Shown here in pieces: positions 45,779 to 55,206 of a stretch of DNA of 64,000 bases. Under the pieces are notes generated by a model that was given only the letters and a program-made list of their open reading frames with translations, was not told the origin of the DNA and did not search any database. The first letter of the stretch is position 1. Each line of letters opens with the position of its first letter. This stretch comes from JAMXLO01 sp963794185 (GTDB taxonomy: Bacteria > Pseudomonadota > Alphaproteobacteria > Acetobacterales > Acetobacteraceae), in the NCBI GenBank assembly GCA_963794185.1, contig CAWCDM010000144.1:1-64000 (forward strand), written 5' to 3'. Made by a program: the position numbers and the translations under genes.

Positions 45779-45856
45779 TCAGATCACGTGGAAGAGATAG
45801 AGCAGGATGATGACGGGGATCGGAATGCCGAGAACCCAAAGCAATATGCCGCGCAT
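45779..45856 (-). CDS. Very small hydrophobic membrane peptide
   Basis: 25 residues: MRGILLWVLGIPIPVIILLY then LFHVI. Nearly all hydrophobic, one membrane span with a Gly-Ile-Pro-x-Pro kink. The ATG follows GAGG at correct spacing. Peptides of this shape recur in proteobacteria as tiny membrane proteins; function unknown. It precedes the MFS gene by 158 nt. Confidence 0.55.
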   Translation of the reverse strand: MRGILLWVLGIPIPVIILLYLFHVI

Positions 45857-45943
45857 GATAAACCTCGATCGTTGAAAGCAATCGAACGCAGTTGGGCGGC
45901 AATAAATGGCAGTTCGATGGCAGACCGCATCACGGATCAGTGC

Positions 45944-47903
45944 TTATAAGCGTACGCGCACGCCTGCGAGGAATGACGCGCCTGGCGTCTGGAAGCCGTT
46001 CACCGGTTCGAATCGCGAATTGAATATGTTGCGGCCGGTGGCGTAGAGCTGCACGTGCGGTGCGACGTCGTAGGTGACGGTCAGGTTGGCGATCAGCCCG
46101 TGCTGCGATGTGCCCACATTGGTGCTGAAGCCGTTGTTGTCGATCAGGAAATCCTGGAACGCGCCGGTCAGCAGCAGTTCGGGTGCGATGGTCAGGCCCG
46201 GCAACGGCGTGATCGCCGCATTGAGCGACGCCGTGTTCTGCGGCCGGCGCAGCAGCCGCGCGCCGTGTCGGCATCCTGTGCGTCGGTGAACGTATAGGTG
46301 GCGTCGAGCGTCATCCAGCGGAACAGGCGCACGGTCAGCGAAGTCTCGACGCCCTGGATGTGCGCGGAGCCGATGTTCACCTGTGTTTCAATCGGCACGA
46401 ACTGCTCGACGATCAGGTTTTGGATCTGCTCGTTGAAGTAGGTCGCGCCGAAGCTGATGCCATCGGCGCGCCCGAAGACCGGCAGATCGGTGATGAAGCC
46501 GGCCTCCCAGCCCTGGGCGGTCTCCGGCTGCAGGTTGGGATTTCCCCTGAAGCCGGTTGAATCAAAGCCGAACCGGTCGAACAGGGTTGGCGCGCGGAAT
46601 GCGGTGCCGTAGGCGGCCTTGAAGTGCGTAAGAACCTCCGGCACATCCAGCACCGCGCCGAGCCGCCACGTGAACGGCGAGTCGTTCAGCACCACATCCT
46701 GACGCACCTGCCCGGTCAGCGTCACGCGCTGCCACAGCGTCGTCTGCATGCCGGCATAGCCGGAATTCGTCGTCATCGATGCCTTCGCGTTCTGCGCGAA
46801 CGGGAAGCCGCCGGAGACGGGAGTTCGCCTTCACATTCGCCGTGTCGCCGATGTATTCGTAGCCGAACGTCAGATCGGTCGCCGTCAGCACGCTCGATGT
46901 GAACAGGTCGTTGAGATGAACCGTGTTGTTCCACTGTATATCGGTTCGGTAGCCGTGAAAGCGGTTGTCCTCGGATGCCTGGTTCGGATCGAGCGGGTTC
47001 AGCAATTGCCGGAACTGCCGGTCGTCCTGCAGGCGGCCGACAAACACGCCGGTTTCAAAAGTGCCGTCGAACAGCTTCGATGTGATGCCGACGCGTCCGA
47101 GCAGCGTGTCGTCCGTGCCGGTGGCATTGGCATCGTCGAACGTCGGATCGCCGAGGTTGTTGAAGCCGAATTTCGCGGAGCGTCCGCGCAGCAGCAGCGA
47201 CACCCGCGTGCCGTCCACCGGTGTGTAGCCGAGATTGATCGTCAGGAGGCGATCGCGAAAGCCCTGCGGCATGCCGGTGAAGATCGACATGCGCTGCGGG
47301 GTCGAATCGAAGCCGCGCTGCGATTGTGATTCGAAGGTCAGCGAGTAGTCCAGCGGCCCCTCGATGCCCGAGCCGTTCACGATGCCGCGCACCTGCGCCG
47401 GATAGCCGCCGGCCAGATCGCCGGTGATAGTGGAAGCCCTGTTCGTGGCCCTTGCGCATGATCAGGTTGATGACTCCGCCGATGGCGCCCGAGCCGTACA
47501 GCGCCGCCATCGGTCCGCGGATGATCTCGATCCGCTCGACATCGCCCAGCGTATCGACGCCGAAGTTGAACTGCGCGCCGGGATCGGACGGATCGTTGAT
47601 CGGCATGCCGTCGATCAGCACCAGCACCTGATCGGAGTTGGTGCCGCGCACGAACACGCTGGCCACACCGCCTGCGCCGCCGGACTGGCTGACGCGGATG
47701 CCGGGGACCGCCGACAGCGCCTCGGCCAAAGTGTTGTAGCCGCGCTGCTCGATGGTCTGCCGGTCGATCACCGACACGCCAGCGGGTATGTCCAGAACCG
47801 GCGTCGGCACGCGCGTGGCGGTGACGACGAGTTCCGGCGTCGGCGTGTCCGGATCGGCGGCGTGCGCGGGGGTGAGTGCGACGAGCGCAGCAACTGTTGT
47901 CAT
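45944..47903 (-). pseudogene. btuB: TonB-dependent vitamin B12 receptor, three frameshifts
   Basis: Outer-membrane receptor. Signal segment MTTVAALVALTPAHA, TonB box and plug (ELVVTATRVPTPVLDIPAGV, VLVLIDGMPINDPS, RIEIIRGPMAALYGSGAIGG), then a beta barrel ending QLYATGRNIFNSRFEP and an aromatic-free but typical LAGVRVRL end. Breaks near 47420, 46815 and 46255. The cobalamin riboswitch upstream identifies it as a B12 receptor. The well-placed original start is probably the ATG at 48021 (GGAGG before it; MHRFHLPASRA), separated from the rest of the signal peptide by an inserted repeat pair. Confidence 0.82.
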
Positions 47904-47989
47904 TCCAGCGAAAGCGGGAACCCAGGGAACATGGCGACGGCCGGTGTGTGTGCGGCCTGGGTCCCCGCTTCGCGTCGCGGAGGGATGAC
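47899..47989. repeat. Inverted pair of GTCATTCC(A/C)GCGAAAGCGGG repeats in the btuB leader
   Basis: A copy at 47899-47926 and a diverged mirror copy at 47956-47989 form a hairpin-sized insertion between the likely original start codon of btuB (48021) and the hydrophobic core of its signal peptide. The same repeat is in the potF leader (17514-17541). Confidence 0.65.
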
Positions 47990-48111
47990 GCGCGGGATGC
48001 GGGGAGATGGAACCGGTGCATGCGGGTCCTCCGTCATCGATTGACGACAGCCCGCCTGCGGGTTCACCCCCGCTGCACCGGTACACCCCGCCCGCCGCGC
48101 GCGCGCAGTCT

Positions 48112-48275
48112 CGACGCCGGCCGGTCTCCTGGCTCGCGGGTCTCGCCGGTTCCCGCCTTCTCGCCCCCAAGAGGCAATGGCATCCGGGAACCGACCAATG
48201 CCCCCGGGCTTGACCCGGGGGTCGCCGCGCACAGTTGCGGGGGCAGCAGCTACCTTGCCCTCGAAGCGCATGACT
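48112..48275 (-). promoter_or_regulatory. Cobalamin riboswitch
   Basis: On the minus strand the conserved core is seen in order: GCTGCCCCCGCAACTGTG (48247-48232 region), a peripheral stem, GCCATTGCC (GCCACTG equivalent), GGGCGAGAAGGCGGGAAC, and the B12 box GAGCCAGGAGACCGGCC (48136-48119). It lies upstream of btuB and should shut it off when cobalamin is plentiful. The peripheral stem contains a perfect dispersed palindrome (48200-48223). Confidence 0.85.
48200..48223. repeat. GCCCCCGGGCTTGACCCGGGGG-type palindrome inside the riboswitch
   Basis: Strong hairpin in the variable arm between the CAACTG and GCCATTG blocks. The same type is at 20975-21000 (enolase/dehydrogenase junction) and 57277-57300 (end of the cysteine hydrolase). 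Confidence 0.65.
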
Positions 48276-48358
48276 CCGGGGGTCCGTCGCTTTCCCGTTT
48301 CAGCCCTTGCGGGCCACCGGCGTCTGGACCCAGACTAACGCGTCCTGAAGAGCCCGCA

Positions 48359-49580
48359 ATGATCCCGCGCATCGATTTCGAACCAAACGCCATCGCGCCG
48401 CTTCGACGGCATCCGCGTCGTCGATCTGTCGCGCCTGGTCGCGGGCAACATGGTGAGCCTGCAACTGGCGGATCAGGGCGCGGAGGTGATCAAGATCGAG
48501 GACCCGCGCACCGGCGATCCGCTGCGTGCCTGGCGCGTGAAGGGGCTCAGCCTGCATTGGAAGGTCTATGCGCGGAACAAGAAGAGTCTCGCGCTGAACC
48601 TGCGCCCGCAGGCCGGACGCGACGCGCTGCTGGATCTGCTCGCGCAGAGCCAGGTGCTGATCGAGAATTTCCGGCCCGGCACGCTGGAGGAGATGGGGCT
48701 TGGCCCTGACGTGCTGCACGCGCGCAACCCGAAGCTGATCATCGTGCGCATCACCGGCTTCGGCCAGGACGGGCCGTATCGCGACCGTCCGGGCTTCGGC
48801 ACGCTGGTGGAGGCGATGTCCGGCTTCGCGGCGAAGAACGGCTACGGCGACCGCCCGCCCGTGCTGCCGCCGCTGGCGCTCGCCGACATGGTCGCCGGAC
48901 TGTACGGCGCCTACGCCGTGATGATCGCTCTGCGCGTCGTCGAGCGGGGCGGCAAGGGGCAGATCATCGACCTGCCGCTGCTCGATCCGATCATCTCCAT
49001 CCTCGGCCCCGAGGCGGCGACCTATCGCGTGTCGGGGGAAAAGCCACAACGCACCGGCAGCCGCTCGCTCACCACCTCGCCGCGCAACGTGTATGCCACC
49101 AAGGACGGCCGCTACATCGCCATCTCGGCATCGATCCAGGCGATGGCCGAACGCGTGTTCCGCGCCATCGGCAGGCCGGAAATGATCGACGATCCGCGCT
49201 TCCGCACCAACACCGACCGCGTGCGCCACATCGACGAATGCGACGGCGCGGTCGCGGACTTCATCGCGCAGCGCACGCTGGATGAGAACATGGCGATCTT
49301 CCAGGAAGCTGAGGTCACCGCGACGCCGGTCTATGAGATCGACCAGCTCATCGCCGATGAGCATGTCGGCGCGCGCGGCATCATCGTCGAGGCGCCGGAC
49401 GAGGAGGCGGGTTCGGTGCTGATGCACAACGTGATCCCGCGTCTTTCGGATACGCCCGGCAAGCTGCGCCATCCCGCGCCGACGCTCGGCCAGCAAACGC
49501 GCGAGGTGCTCGGCGCGATCGGCTATTCTTCGGAACGGATCGCCGCGCTGGCGGCGGATGGCGTTGTGAAGGCGGGCTGA
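48359..49580 (+). pseudogene. Family III CoA-transferase (CaiB/BaiF type), frameshift near the start
   Basis: ATG at 48359 (MIPRIDFEPNA); after a one-base shift near 48400 the frame continues FDGIRVVDLSRLVAGNMVSL. Then GAEVIKIEDPRTGDPLR, NKKSLALNLRP, VLIENFRPGTLEEMGL and the catalytic-aspartate region LALADMVAGLYGA. About 407 residues when repaired, normal for the family. It is followed after 38 nt by an enoyl-CoA hydratase gene, so the pair likely activates and hydrates an unknown acid as CoA thioester. Confidence 0.82.
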
Positions 49581-49618
49581 CTCTCGCCGCAACGCCTGGC
49601 GTCAAAGGAGACCAACAT

Positions 49619-50424
49619 ATGGCCGTCGTCGAAACCGAGCGCCACGGACAGATCCTGGTGGTGCGCATGAACCGTCCCGAGCGGCTCAACGCGCTCAACC
49701 ATGAGATGCGCACACGAGCTCGCCGAGACCTGGACCGAATTCCGCCACAGCGAGGAACTCGAGGTCGCCATCTTCACCGGCGCCGGGCGAGCGTTCTGCG
49801 CCGGCGAGGACATGAAGGAATTGCTGCAGAGACGGCGCGCCGGGCGGACGACGCCCGGCCATCGAAGATCCGTTCATGTCCGGCGCATTGGAAAAGCCCG
49901 TCATCGCCGCGGTGAATGGATTTGCCATGGGCGGCGGCTTCATGCTGGTCGAACGCACCGACCTGCGTGTGGCCGCGCGCGACGCCGTCTTCGAGGTCTC
50001 GGAAGCCAAACGCTGGCTGCTCGGCGGCTACAACCACGGGTGCATTGCCAACGTTCCCTATCCGATTTCCATGGAGATGGCGCTCGGCTTCCGCTTCACC
50101 GCCGAACGGTTTTTCGATGTCGGCTTCCTCAACCGTCTCGTCGAGCCCGACGAACTCATGCCGAGCGCGCTTGCCATGGCCGAGCATCTTCTGACGTTGC
50201 CGCCGGCCTCGCGCGTCAACACCGTACATATGATGCGCCAGATGCGTCCTGCGCCGGCGCAGGAGTTGCAGCGTCTGGCGGCAGCGCTGCACGAGCATGG
50301 CGCCAAGAGCGACCTGATGGAATCGCGCGCGGCGTTCGCCGAGAAACGCAAACCACGGTTCAAGGGATGGGACGATCCGCAGGACCGCTATCGGTTGCCG
50401 GCATTGGATACGCTGAAGGGCTGA
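49619..50424 (+). pseudogene. Enoyl-CoA hydratase/isomerase (crotonase family), two frameshifts
   Basis: ATG at 49619 with AAAGGAG upstream (MAVVETERHGQILVVRMNRP). The frame shifts near 49711 and 49850; the pieces RHELAETWTEFRHSEELEVA, GAGRAFCAGEDMKEL and GALEKPVIAAVNGFAMGGGF are collinear with crotonases. The oxyanion-hole segments FCAGEDM and GFAMGGGF are intact. About 268 residues when repaired. Ends 2 nt before metW. Confidence 0.8.
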
Positions 50425-50426
50425 CC

Positions 50427-51065
50427 ATGAGCACGCACGACCCGGTCCGCTTTGTCGCCAAGAACATGCGGGTCGATCTGCGGCTGATCGCCGAGATGAT
50501 CGCACCAGGTGCGCGCGTGCTCGACATCGGCTGCGGCGACGGTATGCTGATCGACCATCTGTTCCGTACCAAGGGCTGCGATGCGCGCGGCATCGAAATC
50601 GACATGGCGGAGGTGACGCGCGCCGTGGCGCACGGGCTGCCGGTGATGCATGGCGATGCCGATACCGACCTTGCGCACTATCCGGTCAGTGCGTTCGACT
50701 ACGTCGTGCTGTCGCGCACGCTGCAGGCGGTCGAACGGCCGCGCGCGGTGCTGGGCCAGATGCTGCGCATCGGCACGCGTGCGATTGTGAGCTTTCCGAA
50801 TTTTGGCCACTGGCAGTTGCGCTGGCAACTGTTCAGTACCGGGCGGATGCCGATGACGAAGACCTGGGACCGGCCGTGGTACGAGACGCCCAACATCCAT
50901 CCGTGCACGATCCACGATTTCTTCGACCTCTGCGCGCATGACGGATACGTGGTGGAAAGCTGGCTTGCCCCGGACGACGAAGGTGGGCGGACGCCCTGGC
51001 GGCGGTTCCCGCGTCTGGCAAACCTGTTCGGCGAGCAGGGGTTGTTCCTGCTGCGGCGTGCATGA
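50427..51065 (+). CDS. metW: MetW-like SAM methyltransferase-fold protein
   Basis: 212 residues. RVDLRLIAEMIAPGARVLDIGCGDG is the MetW start and SAM-binding loop, then GIEIDMAEVTRAVAHGLPVM, DYVVLSRTLQAVERP and the diagnostic SFPNFGHWQLRWQL and PWYETPNIH. In alpha- and beta-proteobacteria MetW pairs with homoserine acyltransferase MetX in methionine synthesis; MetX is not adjacent here. Its ATG nearly touches the hydratase stop, so it sits in the CoA-transferase transcript. Confidence 0.88.
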   Translation: MSTHDPVRFVAKNMRVDLRLIAEMIAPGARVLDIGCGDGMLIDHLFRTKGCDARGIEIDMAEVTRAVAHGLPVMHGDADTDLAHYPVSAFDYVVLSRTLQAVERPRAVLGQMLRIGTRAIVSFPNFGHWQLRWQLFSTGRMPMTKTWDRPWYETPNIHPCTIHDFFDLCAHDGYVVESWLAPDDEGGRTPWRRFPRLANLFGEQGLFLLRRA

Positions 51066-51068
51066 CTT

Positions 51069-51135
51069 GTATCGCTGCGGTCCATCCATCCTGCGAAATA
51101 TGGGCTGCGTAGGATGGGCAGAGCGTCGCGATACT
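51069..51135. repeat. Worn copy of the TATCGCTGCG...palindrome
   Basis: TATCGCTGCGGTCCATCCAT and the mirror ATGGGCAGAGCGTCGCGATA match the arms of the repeat at 40601-40690 at most positions. It lies between the convergent metW and OmpA-like genes. Confidence 0.6.
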
Positions 51136-51137
51136 GA

Positions 51138-52233
51138 TCAGCGGATGATAATTTCGACCCTGCGGTTCTGCGGTTCGCGTACGCCGGGCCCTGTCGGCAC
51201 CAGCAGGTTGGTGTCGCCGAAGCCCTGGATGGTGATGGCGGCCTGCGGTACTCCGTCGCGCACCAACTCCGCCTGGACGGCATGCGCCCGACGCAGCGAA
51301 AGGGCCTGATTATACTGGTGGGTGCCGGAGGTGTCGGTATAGCCGTTCACCTCAATCCGCGTGTATTGCACGCTCGTCGAGTTCGCGGCCGCTTCCTTGA
51401 TGACCTGCCGTGCGCGATCGGTCAGCGTCGCCTTGTCCCAGTCGAAGAACACCTGATACGAGCGCGCCGGCGCGGGCGCCGGAACGGCTTGTGCGGCGGG
51501 CGCGACCGGCGTCGGCGCGGCCACATTGAACGCATAGCGCACGCCGAGCAGAAAACTGTTGTTGCCCTGATTGCCCAGCTTGATGGTCGTGGGCACGACG
51601 CCGGCGGCGTTGACGACCGTGCCGGTGAACTTCTCGCCGCTGGTCGCCTGGGTGAAGCGATACTCGCTGGTCACCGAAAGACCCGGCACGTTTGGGATCG
51701 GGAACGACAGGCCGGCGATCGCCTGCCATGCGAAGGCGCCCTGCGTGCCGCTGGCCGTGTAGCTGAACGGCACGGCCGGGTCGGGCGAGACCGCCGAGAC
51801 GTTATGCAGGCTGGTCCACTGATAGCCCGCCCCGGCGCCGATATACGGATACAGCCAGGGCACGCCGATATCCATGTCGAACATGGCGTTGGCCATCGCA
51901 CCGTACATTCTTCACGTTGCCGCTGGAAGCGGTGGGGAACGGCGTGCCGGACAGGTGGCGCAATCCGGCATCGCGATAGCTGCCCTCGACCTCGAGACGC
52001 AGCCCGTTGCCGAAGCCATAGCCGACGCTGCCGACACCGGTGACGCCGCCGCTCTCGTTCAACTCCAGGCTGGTCGAACCGAACGCGGAGGTCAGCGGTG
52101 CGGCGGTGACCGTTTTCGGAATGGTGTAGCCCGCGCCGGCGCCGACATAGAGGCCCTGGAACGGCTGTGCATGCGCCACCGGCGGAAGTGCGGGAAGAAG
52201 CGCGATCGCCAGCGCTGCGCTAAGGAATCGCAT
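51138..52233 (-). pseudogene. OmpA-family outer-membrane protein, first of two tandem copies, one frameshift
   Basis: Signal peptide (MRFLSAALAIALLPALPPVAHA), an N-terminal 8-strand barrel (QGLYVGAGAGYTIP, GYGFGNGLRLEVEGSYR) and a C-terminal peptidoglycan-binding OmpA domain (FFDWDKATLTDRARQVIKEA, NGYTDTSGTHQYNQALSLRR, VREPQNRRVEIIIR). The frame shifts near 51910 after SGNVKN. A Pro/Ala linker joins the halves. It shares domain order with the next gene, from which it arose by duplication. Confidence 0.82.
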
Positions 52234-52260
52234 GCCTCATGTCCTCCTCAGGCACGGACG

Positions 52261-52284
52261 AAAAGGGGCGCCTCGCGGCGCCCC
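52261..52284 (-). terminator. Intrinsic terminator of the second OmpA-like gene
   Basis: On the minus strand GGGGCGCC-GCGA-GGCGCCCC forms an 8-bp perfect stem followed at once by TTTT. It lies 30 nt past the stop at 52315, before the first copy's start at 52233, so the two porin genes are separately terminated. Confidence 0.8.
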
Positions 52285-52314
52285 GATCCGTGTTCGCCGT
52301 CAGCCGGTCGGCGA

Positions 52315-53535
52315 TCAGCGGATAATGATCTCGACGCGGCGGTTCTGCGGCTCGCGAACGCCAGGCCCGGTCGGCACGAGCAGTCGCGTGTCGCCGAAGC
52401 CCTGGATCGAGATCGCGTTGCGCGGCACTCCATCCTTCACGAGTTCGGCGGCCACCGCGTTGGCGCGGCGTATCGACAGGCCCATGTTATACTTCGGCGT
52501 GCCGGACGTGTCGGTGAAGCCGTTCACCTCGATCTTTGTGTACTGCACCTTGGTCGAGTTGGCCGCCGCTTCCGCGATGATCTGGCGCGCGCGATCGGTC
52601 AGGTTGTACTTGTCCCAATCGAAGAACACCAGGTAGGAGCGCGTCGGAGCCGGAGCCGGCACGGCCACAGGGGCCGGCGGCGGAGGCGGTGGTGCGACGC
52701 CGAAGTTGTAGCGCAGACCGACAAGGATCGCATGGTTGTAGCTGGGGCCGAACTTCACCGTGGCCGGAGCCGAGGCGGTGGTGCCTGTTGTGGTGGTCCC
52801 GGTGGCGGTGGTGCCTCCGGTGCTGGTCGCGGTGGCGGTGGCGCCGTAAGACCGGTCGTTCGAAGTGCCGAGGAAGCGGTACTCGGCTGTGAATGCCAAC
52901 CCCGGAACCGCGGTCAAGGGGAAGGCCGCGCCGACGATCGCCTGATAGGCGAAAGTACCCGTCGTGTCCTGGCCCGAAATATGAACGCCGCCCGGACCGA
53001 ACGCTGCCGTGGCTCCAGTAGTGGAGGTTACCGTGAATCCATTCGGGTTGAACGCGTGGAATTTCTCGGCGATACCCAGCCAGCCCACGCCGGCTCCGAG
53101 ATACGGTACGACCCATGTCGACACGCCGTTGAAGTCGTACAGGACGTTGACCATTCCGCCGAAGGTCTGCTGTGTCGAGCCGCCCTGGGCACCGCCGCCC
53201 GGGCCGATGCTGACGTTCGTAAGGGAGTCGATGTCGTTCTTGCGGTAGTTGCCTTCGATTTCGGCCCGGAACCCGTTGCCGAAGCCCCAACCGACCGAGA
53301 GCACACCCGCGAACCCGGTGTTGGCGTTCAGTTTGCCGACGGTGGCGATCCCGGCGCCGAGCGGGGCGAGGGTGGAAGACGACAGGTTCTTGATGTCCAT
53401 CTTCTGCGTTTCGTTCACACCGACGCCCGCACCGATGTACAAACCAGTGACGGGCTGCGCATACATGGACTGCGCATTTGCCGCAAAAGGCAGGGCCACG
53501 ATCGTGGCGGCCAGAAGCGCACTTCGAAGCTTCAT
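52315..53535 (-). CDS. OmpA-family outer-membrane protein, second tandem copy
   Basis: 406 residues. Signal peptide MKLRSALLAATIVALPFAANA, then a barrel (GLYIGAGVGVNETQKMDI, SVGWGFGNGFRAEIEGNYRK). A long Thr/Ala/Gly low-complexity stretch (about 52770-52850) replaces a barrel loop and is codon-repetitive. A Pro-rich linker (VAPPPPPPAPVAVPAPAP) leads to the OmpA C-terminal domain with NGFTDTSGTPKYNMGLSIRR. The ATG follows GAGGAGAGAGC. A terminator follows the stop. Major envelope protein anchoring the outer membrane to peptidoglycan. Confidence 0.87.
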   Translation of the reverse strand: MKLRSALLAATIVALPFAANAQSMYAQPVTGLYIGAGVGVNETQKMDIKNLSSSTLAPLGAGIATVGKLNANTGFAGVLSVGWGFGNGFRAEIEGNYRKNDIDSLTNVSIGPGGGAQGGSTQQTFGGMVNVLYDFNGVSTWVVPYLGAGVGWLGIAEKFHAFNPNGFTVTSTTGATAAFGPGGVHISGQDTTGTFAYQAIVGAAFPLTAVPGLAFTAEYRFLGTSNDRSYGATATATSTGGTTATGTTTTGTTASAPATVKFGPSYNHAILVGLRYNFGVAPPPPPPAPVAVPAPAPTRSYLVFFDWDKYNLTDRARQIIAEAAANSTKVQYTKIEVNGFTDTSGTPKYNMGLSIRRANAVAAELVKDGVPRNAISIQGFGDTRLLVPTGPGVREPQNRRVEIIIR

Positions 53536-53667
53536 TTGCTCTCTCCTCGTTCTTCCGACGCCAGTGGCGCTGCGGGTCTTGTGAGGCGCGCACCACGCCC
53601 TTGCGATCGGCGAACCATACCTAAGTAGCGGCGCCAACGCGAGGGGGGGCGGCGATTTTCGAGCACA

Positions 53668-53702
53668 GTGTTGCCGTCGAGCAACACGGGGTCGGCCGAC
53701 CC
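53668..53702 (-). other. Two hairpins after the tRNA-Sec gene
   Basis: GGGTCGGCCGACCC (53689-53702) and GTGTTGC/GCAACAC (53668-53674, 53681-53687) stand in line 19-53 nt past the tRNA 3' end. No T-run follows, so they are processing or weak termination structures. Confidence 0.4.
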
Positions 53703-53720
53703 GCCACAGCCGCGGACAGG

Positions 53721-53813
53721 CGGAAGAGAGCAGGAGTCGAACCTACCCGGAGCCGCCGAGCAGCCCCAACCGGCTTTGAAGGCCGGCCGGCCCACCGGAG
53801 CCGCTTCTCTTCC
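53721..53813 (-). tRNA. selC: tRNA-Sec (UCA anticodon)
   Basis: 93 nt on the minus strand starting GGAAGAGAAGCGG. It has an 8-bp acceptor stem (GGAAGAGA/TCTCTTCC), G discriminator, the long D-arm start GCGGCTCCGGTGGGCC, anticodon loop CTTCAAA (TCA at 53779-53777), long variable arm and the T-arm GGTTCGACTCC. These are the hallmarks of bacterial selenocysteine tRNA; CCA is not encoded. It begins just one base after the selA stop and so is made from the same transcript. Confidence 0.93.
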
Positions 53814-53814
53814 A

Positions 53815-55186
53815 TCAGCGAGTATCGGCCGCGCCGTGCAGTTGGACAACGAATTCCGCCTCGTCGTCGGGTTCCAGGCAGCGGCAGTCCAGCCACAGGC
53901 GGCCCTCATGCAGCCGGCCGATCACCGGCCGCGGCAGCGCGCGCAGCCAAGCGGACAATTGCCCCATGTTTCGACCCGCGATCGTGACGGCGTGTGATCC
54001 CAGCAGGTCGACGGGCAGGGCGCCCGAGCCGATCTGGCTGCGACACGGCTCCACTGCCACCGCGCGGTCCGGACACGCCGCCTGCACCGCCGCCACCACA
54101 CGTTCGGCGCCCGCGCGGATCTCGGCCGCCGGCCGAGTCAGCAGCCGCAAGGTCGGCAGCCGTTCGGCCAGCCGCGTCCGGGTCCAGGTAGAGCAGCAGA
54201 ACATGCTCCAGCGCCGCAAGCCGCGCCTTGTCGAGCCGGAGCGCCCGTTTGAGCGGATTGGCGTTCATGCGGTTTATCAAATGCTTGAGACCGACGATCA
54301 ACCCGGCCTGCGGCCCGCCCAGCAGCTTGTCCCCGGAAAAGCTGACCGCATCGACGCCTGCCGCGAGCGATTCCTGTGGCGTGGGCTCGTGCGGCAGGCC
54401 CCAGGCGGCAAGATCGACGAGACTGCCGCTGCCGAGGTCCTCGATGACGGGCAGCCCGGCCGCATGGGCGATGACGGCCAGCTCGGCCGCCGTCACCGCC
54501 GCGGTGAAGCCCGCGATGGCGTAGTTCGCCTGGTGGACCCGCATCAGCAGTGCGGTGTCCGGCCCGATGGCGGCCTGGAAATCGCGCGCATGGGTGCGGT
54601 TGGTGGTGCCCACCTCGCGCAGCAGGGCGCCGGCGCGGGCCATGATTTCGGGGATGCGAAACGAGCCGCCGATCTCGATCAGCTCGCCGCGCGAGACCGG
54701 CACCTCGCGCCCGAGCGCCAGGGTATTCAGGATCAGCAGCACGGCGGCGGCGTTGTTGTTCACCACGGTCGCGGCCTCGGCGCCCGTGATCTCGCGCAGC
54801 AGGCGGGCGACATGCTCGTCGCGCTCGCCGCGGCGGCCGGTGGCGAGGTCGAACTCCAGCGAAGTGGCGCCGGCGAGCGCTTCCGCGGCGGCGGCGGCGG
54901 CCTCGCGCGGCAGAGGTGCACGGCCGAGATTGGTGTGCAGCACGGTGCCGGTGAGGTTGAACACCAGACGCTGCGAGGCGGTGAAGCGCCGCAGCAGCGC
55001 GTCAGCCGCGGCATCGAGGATCGTGGCGGGCGGGGCGGGAAACGCGCGGGCGGCACGACGCAACGCCAGTTCGGCGCGCAATGCGGCCGCGGTCGCGGGC
55101 CGGCCGAACCGGGCGACCAGCAGGTCGGCCTCCGGTGTGCGGAGCAGCGCATCGAGCGAGGGCAGCGGGCTGGTGGACCGTGGCAT
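53815..55186 (-). pseudogene. selA: L-seryl-tRNA(Sec) selenium transferase, one frameshift
   Basis: PLP enzyme that turns Ser-tRNA(Sec) into Sec-tRNA(Sec) with selenophosphate, about 457 residues when repaired. ATG at 55186 (MPRSTSPLPSLDALL). Conserved: NLTGTVLHTNLGRAPL, VNNNAAAVLL, GGSFRIPEIMARAGALLREVGTTNRT, VHQANYAIAGFT, EDLGSGSLVDL and the PLP lysine Lys287 in SFSGDKLLGGPQAGLI. A one-base shift near 54180 (LLYLDPD) leads to the second frame, which runs on to 53815. selC follows with one base between. No selB is found in the window. Confidence 0.88.
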
Positions 55187-55206
55187 TGCGGGCAATGCTA
55201 CGGCGC

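Noticed and set aside
49701..51065. A 454-residue open frame joining hydratase and MetW
   Set aside because: The middle is out of frame with the hydratase; MetW has its own ATG at 50427 two bases after the hydratase stop.
53815..55186. Breaks in genes explained by selenocysteine read-through, given the nearby tRNA-Sec
   Set aside because: The breaks are changes of frame, not in-frame TGA codons between conserved halves; the only clear in-frame nonsense codon (ridA) is TAG.
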